Shown one piece after another: positions 8,200-16,677 of a stretch of DNA of 64,000 nt; position 1 is the first letter of the stretch, and each line of letters begins with the position of its first letter. The position numbers and the translations under genes are program-made. Under the pieces are notes generated by a model. It had not been told where the DNA came from. It made no database searches and saw nothing but the letters and a program-made list of their open reading frames with translations. Source of the DNA: Variovorax beijingensis (lineage in GTDB: Bacteria; Pseudomonadota; Gammaproteobacteria; Burkholderiales; Burkholderiaceae_C); assembly GCF_003951285.1 (NCBI RefSeq), contig NZ_RXFQ01000001.1:62001-126000 (forward strand). Reading direction: 5' to 3'.

Positions 8200-8528
8200 T
8201 GGCCGGCCGCGCGATTCAGCTCGAGTACTCGACGGCGGATGCCGAGACCACGGCGACCGTGCTGACCGAGCTGATTGGCGAACTGAAGCTGTCGTTTGTC
8301 GAATGGCAAACGCTTGCGACCGCGTTGCATGCACCGCGTCCCCCAGCGCGCGAGTACCTCGACGACGAGGACGAACTGACGGACGAGGAATTGGACGATG
8401 ACGATTGGGGCACAGGACCCCAATCCAGCTCGGGCGGTCACCCGCCGGGTCAGGTACTTCCTGCCAGCTCTCCCCTCCTCCTCGACAGCCTCGAACGTGC
8501 AGTTCAGCTTCGTCCGACGGACACGTAG
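8199..8528 (+). CDS. small acidic orphan ORF (109 aa), unknown
   Basis: Begins in the TGATG overlap with the preceding tiny frame. Residues 1-50 look like an ordinary helical segment (TELIGELKLSFVEWQTLATAL); residues 55-72 form a dense acidic run (EYLDDEDELTDEELDDDDW), and the tail is low-complexity. The 3' end overlaps the end of the RTX fragment on the other strand, so the C-terminus is probably not native. No family recognised; possibly a broken gene. Confidence 0.28.
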   Translation: MAGRAIQLEYSTADAETTATVLTELIGELKLSFVEWQTLATALHAPRPPAREYLDDEDELTDEELDDDDWGTGPQSSSGGHPPGQVLPASSPLLLDSLERAVQLRPTDT

Positions 8529-8916
8529 AAGTAGGAGGCGGTGTCCAGACCGCTCAAGCCGTTGAGGATGTTGTTGCCGGCGCCCGCGTACAGGATGTTG
8601 TCCAGCGTGTTGCCGGTGGCGTTGATGGCGCCCGCGGCATTGAGGCGCAGGTTCTCAACGTTGACCACCAAGGTGTGCGTCAGGCTCGACAGGACCGTGT
8701 CGTTGCCCTCGCCGCCCAGCTCCGTCACCACATCCGAGGCGTTGTCCACGTAGTAGGTGTCATCGCCAGTGCCCCCTTCATCGTGTCGGCACCTGTCAGC
8801 CCGCCGAGGACGCCATGGCCGGCATTGCCTGTCAAAGTGTTGGCGGCGCTGTTGCCGGTCAGCACGTTGTCCAACGCATTGCCGGTGCCGTTGATAGCTA
8901 TGTTGCCGGCAAGGGT
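8504..8916 (-). pseudogene. RTX/calcium-binding repeat protein fragment, frameshifted
   Basis: Read on the reverse strand, the frame gives GNALDNVLTGNSAANTLTG and LTGADTMKG, then, after a shift at a run of five G (8772-8776), GGTGDDTYYVDNASDVVTE, GEGNDTVLSS, VENLRL and NNILNGLSGLDTASY. These are hallmark repeats of serralysin/hemolysin-type calcium-binding proteins. One missing base in the homopolymer breaks the frame, and the fragment lacks both an N-terminus and a continuation after DTASY. It is a leftover of a much larger secreted protein. Confidence 0.8.
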
Positions 8917-9484
8917 GCGTGCTTACCAAGAAATGACAGCACTTTCGCATTGAACTCCTCTGGCTTTTCGAAGCGGCGCGGCAATCAGGATGAGAAGAGC
9001 GCTATAGCACGCCAAATCCGATGTACGACGATCCTGGCTCAATCACCAGCGAGAGCACGCGACGAAGGTCGCGTCAACGGCCAAGAGACTGACCTCCCCC
9101 CAGGGGCCTGGGGCGTGCATCCTGCTGCTTAAGAACAGCACTTGAGCCTTTTCAACTCGAACATTGCGCGTCGCACTTTGTCGCCGAAGCGGCTCATCAC
9201 AGCGCTTCGGCTCATGTAATTTGCACATACAAATTAGTTGCCTCCAGTGCAATATCACAGAGGGAATGGGCCTCACAGCAAAGCGGTCAGGCGAATCCCG
9301 AACGCCGAGTCCCTGAGCGCCAGCACATTCACTCGACCAGTCATCTGCAAAAGGCGGCCCGCCGTCAAGCCCACCGTGGCCGTTCGCCTCATCACTCCCG
9401 TGCCACTTGGTCTCCTAGTTCGCGTGCGCGATTCGCCGCTGCTTTGTAAGCGCGCGGTGATCCCGTCTTGACTGTAGTCGCAGA
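8917..9484. other. non-coding/degraded DNA between RTX and IS66 remnants
   Basis: No frame with a recognisable domain or ribosome-binding site was found. Short frames on both strands are unremarkable. Part of the stretch is visibly more AT-rich than the surroundings (around 9180-9240), in keeping with horizontally acquired debris. Confidence 0.4.
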
Positions 9485-10028
9485 TCAGGCTGCCGGCGGC
9501 ACCCAGCGATGCGGCAGCAGCTCGGCGACGCGACTGGCGGGCTGCGTGGGCAGGCGCTCGAGGACGTCGCTGAGGTACGCGTGCGGCTCGTGTCCGTTGA
9601 GCTTCGCTGACTGGATCAAGCTCATGATGGCCGCGGCGCGCTGGCCTGCTCGTAGCGAACCGGCGAACAACCAGTTGGATCTTCCGATGGCGATCGGCCT
9701 GATCTTGTTTTCCACCCAGTTTGTTGTCCGCCGGCAGATCGCCGTCGTCGATGTAGCGCGTGAGCGCGTTCCAGCGTTTCAGGCTGTAGTCGATCGCCCT
9801 GGCCGTGGCCGAGCCGTCGGGCACCCTCTGCCGTTGTCCCGCGGGCCACTGTTGCAGGGCATCGACCACCTTGCGCGATCTCTCCTGTCGTGTTCGCCTT
9901 CGTTCCTCAGGCTGCAACTCGGCGACCTCGCGTTCGACGGCGTAGAGTTCGCCGAAGAACTTCAGCGCCTGCTCGCCGACCTGGCTGCCATGATTGGCCC
10001 AGAGCTCGTGGAACTTGCGCCTCGCGTG
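9485..10028 (-). pseudogene. IS66-family transposase (TnpC) C-terminal remnant, frameshifted
   Basis: The reverse strand encodes HARRKFHELWANHG, GDLPADN, then after a one-base insertion near 9721 the usual continuation WVENKIRPIAIGRSNWLFAG, LIQSAKLNGHEPHAYL, DVLERLPT and LPHRWVP before a stop. This is the last third of an IS66-type DDE transposase (the conserved ENxIRPxxxGRxNWLF block is diagnostic). The N-terminus, TnpA and TnpB are missing and no terminal inverted repeats were identified, so the element is dead. Confidence 0.85.
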
Positions 10029-10170
10029 ACCGCGGCAACCGGCACCGGCCCGTTCACCGTCGGCAGATAGATGTACTGCGCCTGCCCGGCGCTGTTCGCG
10101 CCGCCGCTGCCCACCTCCGCGATCAGGGTGCCGTTCTCGTCGTAGACATAGGCATACCCCAGGTGCTCTC
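10029..10170 (-). pseudogene. Rhs-core fragment joined to the IS66 remnant
   Basis: The frame YVYDENGTLIAEV...QAQYIYLPTVNGPVPVAAV matches the YD-repeat/Rhs core (YxYDxxGxL ... YxYLP-GPVAV) of Rhs/polymorphic-toxin shell proteins. Only about 45 residues remain; the expected downstream Rhs segment is replaced directly by IS66 transposase sequence. No toxin tip or immunity gene is visible. Confidence 0.65.
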
Positions 10171-10324
10171 TGGGGCGCCACAAGGCAAAGTCGAAGGCTT
10201 TTGCTAAGCTGGCTAACTTCGTTCCCGGCGGCCAAGTGCAGCGAAGCATAAAACGGGTACGCACCCAAACAGGCGCTCCGAACACCTAAAAAAGCCTTTT
10301 AAAATCAACAAGTTACCATAATTC

Positions 10325-11110
10325 ATGAAAATAGCCACCTGGAATGTCAATTCCCTGACTGCCCGCCTGCAGCATGTGCTCGACTGGCTGATTGCCAACC
10401 CGGTCGACGTGCTCTGCCTGCAGGAGCTCAAGATGAGCGACGATAAGTTTCCGCTCGACGTGCTCAAGTCGGCTGGCTACGAGGCCGCCGTGTTCGGGCA
10501 AAAAACCTACAACGGCGTCGCCATCCTGAGCCTCGCGCCGATGCGCGACGTGGCAAGGAACATCGGCGGCTTCACCGACGACCAGTCCCGCGTGATTGCG
10601 GCCACGGTCGAGGCGCCGGCGGGTCCGCTGCGCATCGTGAACGGCTACTTCGTCAACGGCCAGGCGCCGGGCACCGACAAGTTCGAATACAAGATGGGCT
10701 GGCTGCGCGCCCTGCGCGAATGGCTGCATGCGGAAATGGCAGCCCATCCGAACCTGGTACTTCTCGGCGACTTCAACATCGCGCCGGAAGACCGCGACAG
10801 CTTCGACCCCGTGGGCCTGGCGGAAACCATCCATCACACGACCGAGGAGCGCGAGCATTTCAAGGCGCTGCTCCAGCTGGGCCTGGTCGACAGCTTCCGC
10901 CTTTTCGAGCAGCCCGAGAAAAGCTTTTCATGGTGGGACTACCGGATGCTGGGCTACCAGAAGAACCGAGGCCTGCGCATCGATCACATCCTGGTGAGCG
11001 AGCCGCTGGTGCCGCGCGCCAAAGGCTGCATCATCGACCGCGTGCCGCGCAAGTGGGAAAAGCCGAGCGACCACGCCCCGGTGGTGCTCGATCTCGACCA
11101 GGGAGTTTGA
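10325..11110 (+). CDS. xth: exodeoxyribonuclease III
   Basis: 261-residue AP endonuclease and 3'-5' exonuclease of base-excision repair. All exonuclease-III/EEP motifs are present: MKIATWNVNSL (metal-site Asn), LQELK (metal Glu), NGYFVNG, GDFNIAPEDRD (catalytic Asp/Asn), WWDYR, RIDHILVS and SDHAPV (catalytic Asp-His). Length matches the family. The preceding 60 bp is AT-rich and probably holds the promoter; it lies at the edge of the degraded patch, so the core chromosome resumes here. The stop overlaps the start of the following lipoprotein gene (TGATG). Confidence 0.96.
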   Translation: MKIATWNVNSLTARLQHVLDWLIANPVDVLCLQELKMSDDKFPLDVLKSAGYEAAVFGQKTYNGVAILSLAPMRDVARNIGGFTDDQSRVIAATVEAPAGPLRIVNGYFVNGQAPGTDKFEYKMGWLRALREWLHAEMAAHPNLVLLGDFNIAPEDRDSFDPVGLAETIHHTTEEREHFKALLQLGLVDSFRLFEQPEKSFSWWDYRMLGYQKNRGLRIDHILVSEPLVPRAKGCIIDRVPRKWEKPSDHAPVVLDLDQGV

Positions 11111-11622
11111 TGACCATGACCATCCGCACCCTCACGATCATTGCGGCGGCGCTCGCGCTCGGTGCCTGTTCCGCATTCAAGCCGGCGGACAAGGCCGGCG
11201 ACGGCAAGTCGCCCACCTCCGCCACCGACGAGGTGCCCGGCACCAGGGGCGATGTGCCCACCGTGCGGCTGATCACCGCGCAGACGCCTGCCGTGCGGGC
11301 CTATCGCAAGACCGGGGCGCGCCAGATCTACAAGGCCTATCCGCAGCGCATCTACAAGGGAAAGATTCCCCCGCTGGTCTATGCGGTGGTGGTGGTCGAG
11401 ACCGACCTCGATGCCGAAGGCAATGTCAGGAACGTCACGTTCAGCCGCGTTCCTGGCCATGCGCCCGAGGTGCCGGGAAAGATCGCCGAACTCATCAAGG
11501 CGGCGTCGCCGCTGCCCAGCCCGGGTCGCCTGGGCGGCCACACGTATGTGGACACCTGGCTCTGGGACAAGAGCGGCAACTTCCAGCTCGACTCGCTGAC
11601 GCTGGGGCAGCGCAGCCGGTAA
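11110..11622 (+). CDS. outer-membrane-type lipoprotein with TonB-C-like domain
   Basis: 170 residues. The signal peptide ends in a lipobox (LALGACS) with Cys near residue 19, so the protein is lipid-anchored. A low-complexity linker follows. The C-terminal part (VVVVETDLDAEGNVRNVTFSRVPG ... GHTYVDTWLWDKSGNFQLDSLT) resembles the TonB C-terminal fold, in which G-x-V strands pair with partner proteins. It overlaps xth by 3 bp. Next to ATGACC there is a second in-frame ATG two codons on. Specific role unknown. Confidence 0.75.
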   Translation: MTMTIRTLTIIAAALALGACSAFKPADKAGDGKSPTSATDEVPGTRGDVPTVRLITAQTPAVRAYRKTGARQIYKAYPQRIYKGKIPPLVYAVVVVETDLDAEGNVRNVTFSRVPGHAPEVPGKIAELIKAASPLPSPGRLGGHTYVDTWLWDKSGNFQLDSLTLGQRSR

Positions 11623-11630
11623 ATAGGCTC

Positions 11631-11721
11631 GCCCCCAGTCTTCGCGCACTTCGTGTCGCTACGCCACCCCCCTACCGGGGGCAACGCCAGCGGCCCGGCA
11701 AAGCCGGTTCCGCGGTGTTCC
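11631..11721 (+). repeat. dispersed ~90-bp repeat, copy A
   Basis: Starts CCCCCAGTCTTCGCGCACTT and ends CCGGTTCCGCGGTGTT. Nearly identical, in reverse orientation, to copy C (59019-59109) and clearly related to copy B (15023-15110). It contains a C-run/G-run hairpin and lies between convergent genes (lipoprotein and ntrC), where it may double as a terminator. Confidence 0.75.
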
Positions 11722-11757
11722 TGAAAGGGCCCCAGCCGCCCTCCCTACTAAGGCAGC

Positions 11758-13290
11758 CTACTCGATCCCGAGTTCCTGGATCTTGCGGGTGATGGTGTTA
11801 CGGCCGATGCCCAACTTCTGAGCGGCTTCGATCCGGCGGCCGCGGGTGTTGGCCAGCGCCGTGAGGATCAGCCTCGACTCGAAGCGGCGCGACAGCACAT
11901 CCCAGACGTCGGTGCGCCCGGCCGCGAGCAGCGCCTGGGCTTCGATCTCCAGGCCGCTCTCCCAGCTGCTTGCGCCCACCAGACCTTCAGTGGCTTCCGG
12001 TGCAACGCCGCCGCTCGCCGGTGCCGCTTCGCGCTCGAGGCTGGGCGATGGCTGCACCACGGCTTGCAAGGACGCCGCCGCGGCGGTCGTTTCCGCGGCC
12101 TGCGCGGGCGCACCGGCGGACGCGGCCATGACTTCGGGCGGCAGGTCCTTGGCCTCGATCAGCTGGGCCGGCGCCATCACGGTCAGCCAATGGCAGATGT
12201 TCTCGAGCTGGCGCACGTTGCCCGGAAAGCTGAACGAAGCAAGCTTGGCCAGGGCCGCGTCGGAAATGCGCTTGGGTTCGACGCCGAGCTGGCGCGCGCT
12301 CACCTGCAGGAAGTGGCGCGTGAGCGCCGGCACGTCTTCGCCGCGCTCGCGCAGCGCCGGCAGGCGCAGGCGAATCACGTTGAGGCGGTGGAACAGGTCT
12401 TCGCGAAAGCCCCCGAGCTTCACGCGCTGCTCGAGGTCCTGGTGCGTGGCCGCGATCACGCGCACGTTGGCCTTGACCGAGTTGTGGCCGCCCACTCGGT
12501 AGAAGTGCCCGTCGCTCAGCACGCGCAACAGGCGCGTCTGCAGGTCGAAGGGCATGTCGCCGATCTCGTCGAGAAAGAGCGTGCCGCCCTCGGCCTGCTC
12601 GAAGCGGCCGCGCCGCATGGTCTGCGCGCCGGTGAAGGCGCCGCGCTCATGGCCGAAGAGCTCGCTCTCCAGCAGGTCCTTGGGGATGGCGGCGGTGTTG
12701 ATGGCCACGAAGGGGCCGTTGGCGCGCGGCGAGTGCTTGTGCAGCGCGCGCGCCACCAGTTCCTTGCCCGAGCCCGATTCGCCGGTGATGAGCACCGTGA
12801 CGTTGCTTTGCGAGAGGCGGCCGATGGCGCGGAACACGTCCTGCATGGCGGGCGCCTGGCCCAGCATTTCGGGCGCGGCGACCATGCGCTCTTCGGCCAC
12901 TTCCTCGCGCTGGCTTTCGTCGACGGCGCGGCGGATGAGCTCGACGGCGCGCGGCAGGTCGAAGGGCTTGGGCAGGTATTCGAAGGCACCGCCCTGGAAC
13001 GCCGAGACGGCGCTGTCGAGGTCGGAAAACGCCGTCATGATGATGACGGGCAGGCCCGGGTGCTTGGCCTTGATCTTGTCGAGCAAATCGAGCCCGGAAC
13101 CGCCGGGCATGCGGATGTCGCTCACCAGGACCTGAGGGCCCTGCTGTTCGTCGTCGTCGGCGAGTTCGAGGGCGGCCAGCACCTCGCGCGTGTTGGTGAA
13201 GCTGCGCGTGGGCAGGTCTTCGCGCAAAAGGGCCTTCTCCAGCACGAAGCGGATCGATTGGTCGTCATCAACTATCCAGATCGGCTTCAT
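11758..13290 (-). CDS. ntrC: nitrogen regulation response regulator NtrC
   Basis: 510-residue sigma-54 activator. Receiver domain at residues 1-125 with phospho-acceptor Asp58 (VSDIRMPG); AAA+ domain about 145-390 with Walker A GESGSGKE, the sigma-54-contacting GAFTGA loop and Walker B FLDEIGD; C-terminal Fis-type helix-turn-helix (RRIEAAQKLGIGRNTITRKIQELG). The Ala/Pro-rich linker before the HTH is long, making it about 40 residues bigger than the E. coli protein. An AAGGAG site supports the ATG; 240 bp of open frame upstream belongs to the ntrB end. It is transcribed with ntrB 23 bp upstream and should activate glnA from the site found before that gene. Confidence 0.96.
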   Translation of the reverse strand: MKPIWIVDDDQSIRFVLEKALLREDLPTRSFTNTREVLAALELADDDEQQGPQVLVSDIRMPGGSGLDLLDKIKAKHPGLPVIIMTAFSDLDSAVSAFQGGAFEYLPKPFDLPRAVELIRRAVDESQREEVAEERMVAAPEMLGQAPAMQDVFRAIGRLSQSNVTVLITGESGSGKELVARALHKHSPRANGPFVAINTAAIPKDLLESELFGHERGAFTGAQTMRRGRFEQAEGGTLFLDEIGDMPFDLQTRLLRVLSDGHFYRVGGHNSVKANVRVIAATHQDLEQRVKLGGFREDLFHRLNVIRLRLPALRERGEDVPALTRHFLQVSARQLGVEPKRISDAALAKLASFSFPGNVRQLENICHWLTVMAPAQLIEAKDLPPEVMAASAGAPAQAAETTAAAASLQAVVQPSPSLEREAAPASGGVAPEATEGLVGASSWESGLEIEAQALLAAGRTDVWDVLSRRFESRLILTALANTRGRRIEAAQKLGIGRNTITRKIQELGIE

Positions 13291-13313
13291 GCATCTCCTT
13301 GTTGCCGTGGCTG

Positions 13314-14393
13314 CTAGGGCAGCGGTATCAATATCTTGAAATCGGTTCGGCCCGGGACGCTGTCGCACTCGATCACGCCGTGATGCTGTTGCACAAAAGT
13401 TTGTGCAAGCGTCAATCCAAGCCCGGTCCCGCCTTCCCTGCCCGATACGAGCGGATAGAAGATGCGGTCCTTGATCGTGTCCGGCACACCCGGTCCATTG
13501 TCGATGACATGCAATTCCAGTGCCAATCGATACCACTGCTTGTTGAATATCACCTGCCGGGCGATGCGCGTCTTGAAAGTGATCTGCGCATCGCCCGCGG
13601 CGCGGCGCTCGGCCAGGGCCTGCGCCGCGTTGTGCACGATGTTGAGCGTGGCCTGGATGAGCTGCTCGCGGTCGCCGCGGAATTCGGGAATCGACACGTC
13701 GAAGTCGCGCTCGATATGCAGGTCGCGCGGAAACTCCGCAAGAATGACCGAGCGCACGCGCTCGCAGACTTCGTGGATGTTCACGTCGCCCACCACGTGC
13801 GGGCGCCGATGCGGCGCCAGCAGCCGGTCGACCAGCGTCTGCAGCCGATCGGCCTCGTGGATGATGACCTGCGTGTATTCGATGAGGTCGCGCGACTCGA
13901 CCTCCATCTGCAGCAATTGCGCCGCACCGCGGATGCCGCCGAGCGGGTTCTTGATCTCGTGCGCGAGATTGCGGATGAGTTCCTTGTTGGCCTGCGCCTG
14001 GTCGAGCAGGCGCTCCTCGCGGTCCTGGCGCACCTGCTGCTCGAGCGGCGACATCTCGATGATGAGTTCGCCCGGCTTGTCGCCCTGGGCCAGCGTGACC
14101 TGCACCGGCATCAATTCATGATTGACGCGGCGCAGGAAGGCCTCGTAGCGCAGCGTGGCGAAGTCGTTGCTGCGCGCACCGTCGATGGCCGTGCGAAGCA
14201 CGTGCGGCTCGTGAAAGCAGGCGCCGAACTGAGAGCCTTCGAGCGTGCGGCGCGACGTGCCCAGCGCGTCCTCGAGGGCCGCATTGGCAAACAGCACCGA
14301 ACCGTTGGTGCTGACCACCGCGATCAGCGTGGACAGCAGGTCGAAGGACTGAAAGCGCGGAGTGGCGCCGGCCGCCTTCTTCCCGAACGCCAT
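13314..14393 (-). CDS. ntrB: nitrogen regulation sensor kinase NtrB
   Basis: 359-residue cytoplasmic histidine kinase/phosphatase that controls NtrC phosphorylation under PII input. An N-terminal PAS-like domain covers about residues 15-125; the dimerisation/phospho-acceptor helix carries NLAHEIKNPLGGIRGAAQLL (His in HEIKNP); the ATPase domain has N-box NIVHNAAQAL, DNGPGVP (G1) and GREGGTGLGL (G2). No membrane segment, as expected. It lies between the small secreted-protein gene and ntrC on the reverse strand. Confidence 0.95.
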   Translation of the reverse strand: MAFGKKAAGATPRFQSFDLLSTLIAVVSTNGSVLFANAALEDALGTSRRTLEGSQFGACFHEPHVLRTAIDGARSNDFATLRYEAFLRRVNHELMPVQVTLAQGDKPGELIIEMSPLEQQVRQDREERLLDQAQANKELIRNLAHEIKNPLGGIRGAAQLLQMEVESRDLIEYTQVIIHEADRLQTLVDRLLAPHRRPHVVGDVNIHEVCERVRSVILAEFPRDLHIERDFDVSIPEFRGDREQLIQATLNIVHNAAQALAERRAAGDAQITFKTRIARQVIFNKQWYRLALELHVIDNGPGVPDTIKDRIFYPLVSGREGGTGLGLTLAQTFVQQHHGVIECDSVPGRTDFKILIPLP

Positions 14394-14397
14394 GGCT

Positions 14398-14904
14398 CTA
14401 CTGCTTGGCCGGCAGGCGGCCGAGTTCGCGGCGGATGCCCGCGATGTCGCTCTCGTTGCGGGCCAGCTCTGCCTTCATTTCTGCCACGCGATCGAGATAC
14501 TTCTGATAGTTGCGGCCTTCGCTGCCCTGCTTCTCGGGCTCGCCGTTGTTGTATTCCTTCTTGAGCTCGGCCTGCCGCGCCTCGGCCTTCTTGAGCTCGG
14601 ATTCGAGCACCGAGCGGGCTTCACCGTCGCGCGCGCGCTGGTCGACGCCTTCGACGCGCGGGCTGCCCGCGGGCGCACGGGAGGCTGCCGGGGCGGAACC
14701 GCCGCCGGCCGAACCACCGCCCGACGGCTTGGTGCCCTGCACGACGGTGACGTTGCCGCCTTCCATGACCTTGCAACCCTTTTGCTGGGCGATGGTCGAA
14801 TTGTTGGTGTATTCATTGCCGCAGCGCCACACGCGCTCCTGGGCGAGCGCGGGCAAGGCGACCAACAATGAACCGGCCAGGAAAATGAGGGAAGCAGTCT
14901 TCAT
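14398..14904 (-). CDS. secreted coiled-coil protein in the gln-ntr cluster
   Basis: 168 residues. A signal peptide (MKTASLIFLAGSLLVALPALA) is followed by a short globular part with two Cys (WRCGNEYTNN ... QQKGCKVMEG) that recalls DUF4124-like periplasmic domains, a Gly/Ala/Ser linker, and a charged, helix-forming C-terminal half (about 95-160) with coiled-coil character. An upstream in-frame ATG at 14997 exists, but the signal peptide fixes the start here. The stop is 4 bp from the ntrB start, so they form one unit. Function unknown; its link to nitrogen control is positional only. Confidence 0.72.
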   Translation of the reverse strand: MKTASLIFLAGSLLVALPALAQERVWRCGNEYTNNSTIAQQKGCKVMEGGNVTVVQGTKPSGGGSAGGGSAPAASRAPAGSPRVEGVDQRARDGEARSVLESELKKAEARQAELKKEYNNGEPEKQGSEGRNYQKYLDRVAEMKAELARNESDIAGIRRELGRLPAKQ

Positions 14905-14982
14905 GTGAATCGATGATGGCGCAACAAAGGTGCATTTTCCTGCAATTCGACGCCACTGGTGACAAGATGTTCCGCGCCAAGC

Positions 14983-15009
14983 AAAAAGGACGGCCAAGCC
15001 GTCCTTTTT
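14983..15009 (-). terminator. intrinsic terminator downstream of glnA
   Basis: A 12-bp perfect stem (AAAAAGGACGGC / GCCGTCCTTTTT) with a CAA loop. Its A and T runs make it work in either direction. It separates glnA from the secreted protein-ntrB-ntrC unit, implying that ntrBC needs its own promoter or read-through. Confidence 0.8.
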
Positions 15010-15022
15010 GAATTCATTCCAG

Positions 15023-15110
15023 CAACACCGCGGAACCGGCTCGGCCGGGCCGCCGGTGTTGCCCCCTCGAGGGGGAGGCGGCTACACGAAGCGAGCCGCT
15101 TCGGGGGTGG
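15023..15110 (-). repeat. dispersed ~90-bp repeat, copy B
   Basis: Runs from AACACCGCGGAACCGGC through a CCCCCTCGAGGGGG hairpin to CGGGGGTGGG; same architecture and orientation as copy C and reverse to copy A, but more diverged. It lies between the glnA stop and the terminator. Confidence 0.65.
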
Positions 15111-15115
15111 GCCAA

Positions 15116-16531
15116 TTACAGCGAGTAGTACATGTCGAACTCGACCGGATGGGTCGCCATGCGGAAGCGCGTGACTTCCTGCATCTTCAGTTCGATGTAG
15201 GCGTCGATGTACGCATCGGTGAACACGCCGCCCTTGGTCAGGAACGCACGGTCCTTGTCGAGGTATTCCAGGGCCTGGTCGAGGCTGTGGCACACGGTCG
15301 GGATCAGCGCGTCTTCTTCCGGCGGCAGGTGGTACAGGTCCTTGCTGGCGGCTTCGCCCGGATGGATCTTGTTTTCCACGCCGTCGAGGCCAGCCATCAA
15401 GAGCGCCGCGAAACCGAGGTACGGGTTCATCAGCGGATCGGGGAAGCGCGCTTCGACGCGGCGGCCCTTCGGGTTGGCCACGAACGGGATGCGGATCGAG
15501 GCCGAGCGGTTCTTGGCCGAGTAGGCCAGCTTCACCGGGGCTTCGAAGCCGGGGACCAGGCGCTTGTAGCTGTTGGTGCCGGGGTTCGTGATGGCGTTCA
15601 GGGCACGGGCGTGCTTGATGATGCCGCCGATGTAGTGCAGCGCGAAGTCCGACAGGCCCGCATAACCGTCGCCGGCGAACAGGTTCTTGCCGTCCTTCCA
15701 GACCGACTGGTGCACGTGCATGCCGGAGCCGTTGTCGCCGACGATGGGCTTGGGCATGAAGGTGGCGGTCTTGCCGTAGGCGTGGGCCACGTTGTGGATC
15801 ACGTACTTCTGCAACTGGACCCAGTCGGCGCGCTGCACCAGCGTGCTGAACTTGGTGCCCAGTTCCATCTGGCCGGCGTTGGCCACTTCATGGTGATGCA
15901 CTTCGACCGGGATGCCGAGCGATTCGAGCACCAGGCACATTTCCGAGCGCATGTCCTGGAAGCTGTCGACCGGGGGAACCGGGAAGTAGCCGCCCTTGAC
16001 TGCCGGACGATGGCCGGTGTTGCCGTGCTCGTATTCCTTGTCGGTGTTCCACGAGGCTTCTTCGGAGTCGATCTTCACGAAGCAGCCCGACATGTCGTTC
16101 TTCCAGCGCACGCCGTCGAACACGAAGAATTCGGGTTCCGGACCAAAGTAGGCGGTGTCGCCCAGGCCCGAGGCCTTCATGTACGCCTCGGCGCGCTTGG
16201 CGAGCGAGCGCGGATCGCGCTCGTAGGCCTTGCCGTCGGCGGGGTCGATCACGTCGCAGGTCAGGATCAGCGTCGTTTCTTCGAAGAAGGGATCGATGTT
16301 GGCGGTGTTCGGGTCGGGCATGAGCTGCATGTCCGAAGCCTCGATTCCCTTCCAGCCAGCGATGGACGAGCCGTCGAAAGCGTGGCCCGAAGTGAATTTG
16401 TCTTCATCGAAAGCCGAGACGGGCACGGTCACGTGCTGCTCTTTGCCGCGGGTGTCGGTGAAGCGGAAGTCGATGAACTTGACCTCGTTTTCCTTGACGA
16501 GCTTGAGTACATCGGCGACGGTCTTTGCCAT
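15116..16531 (-). CDS. glnA: glutamine synthetase type I
   Basis: 471 residues, the normal length for a GSI-beta subunit; a dodecamer makes glutamine from glutamate, ammonia and ATP. Visible signatures: DGSSIAGW (N-terminal loop), the [11 protein letters not shown] metal site, [33 protein letters not shown], and [10 protein letters not shown], which holds the Tyr adenylylated by GlnE. The start follows a good ribosome-binding site (CAGGAG) and matches the family N-terminus [15 protein letters not shown] sigma-54 promoter and NtrC site lie upstream, so nitrogen limitation should induce it. Confidence 0.98.
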   Translation of the reverse strand: MAKTVADVLKLVKENEVKFIDFRFTDTRGKEQHVTVPVSAFDEDKFTSGHAFDGSSIAGWKGIEASDMQLMPDPNTANIDPFFEETTLILTCDVIDPADGKAYERDPRSLAKRAEAYMKASGLGDTAYFGPEPEFFVFDGVRWKNDMSGCFVKIDSEEASWNTDKEYEHGNTGHRPAVKGGYFPVPPVDSFQDMRSEMCLVLESLGIPVEVHHHEVANAGQMELGTKFSTLVQRADWVQLQKYVIHNVAHAYGKTATFMPKPIVGDNGSGMHVHQSVWKDGKNLFAGDGYAGLSDFALHYIGGIIKHARALNAITNPGTNSYKRLVPGFEAPVKLAYSAKNRSASIRIPFVANPKGRRVEARFPDPLMNPYLGFAALLMAGLDGVENKIHPGEAASKDLYHLPPEEDALIPTVCHSLDQALEYLDKDRAFLTKGGVFTDAYIDAYIELKMQEVTRFRMATHPVEFDMYYSL

Positions 16532-16578
16532 CAATTTCTCCTGAGTTGGATGGTGGTTAGGAATACAGGGACAGAGGA

Positions 16579-16594
16579 TGCAGTTTCTATGCCA
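16579..16594 (-). promoter_or_regulatory. sigma-54 promoter of glnA
   Basis: On the reverse strand TGGCATAGAAACTGCA fits the -24/-12 consensus TGGCACGnnnnTTGCA with exact GG-to-GC spacing. Transcription would begin about 12 bp downstream, leaving roughly a 37-base leader before the glnA ATG. Confidence 0.75.
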
Positions 16595-16654
16595 TTGTCG
16601 CCGCTCGGGAAGAGGCTTCGACGGCGGGCGCAAACCCCAAAAAAAGGCAAATAA

Positions 16655-16670
16655 TCACCAAACTGGTGCA
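16655..16670 (-). promoter_or_regulatory. NtrC enhancer site upstream of glnA
   Basis: TGCACCAGTTTGGTGA on the reverse strand matches the NtrC dyad (TGCACCA-N3-TGGTGC). It is centred about 95 bp upstream of the predicted sigma-54 start, the usual distance for NtrC activation by looping. Confidence 0.75.
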
Positions 16671-16677
16671 ATAAAAA

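Noticed and set aside
8504..10170. Intact mobile element or prophage
   Set aside because: Only truncated, frameshifted fragments were found, with no terminal repeats, integrase or attachment sites.
15008..16654. Forward frame opposite glnA
   Set aside because: Antisense shadow without motifs; glnA is certain.
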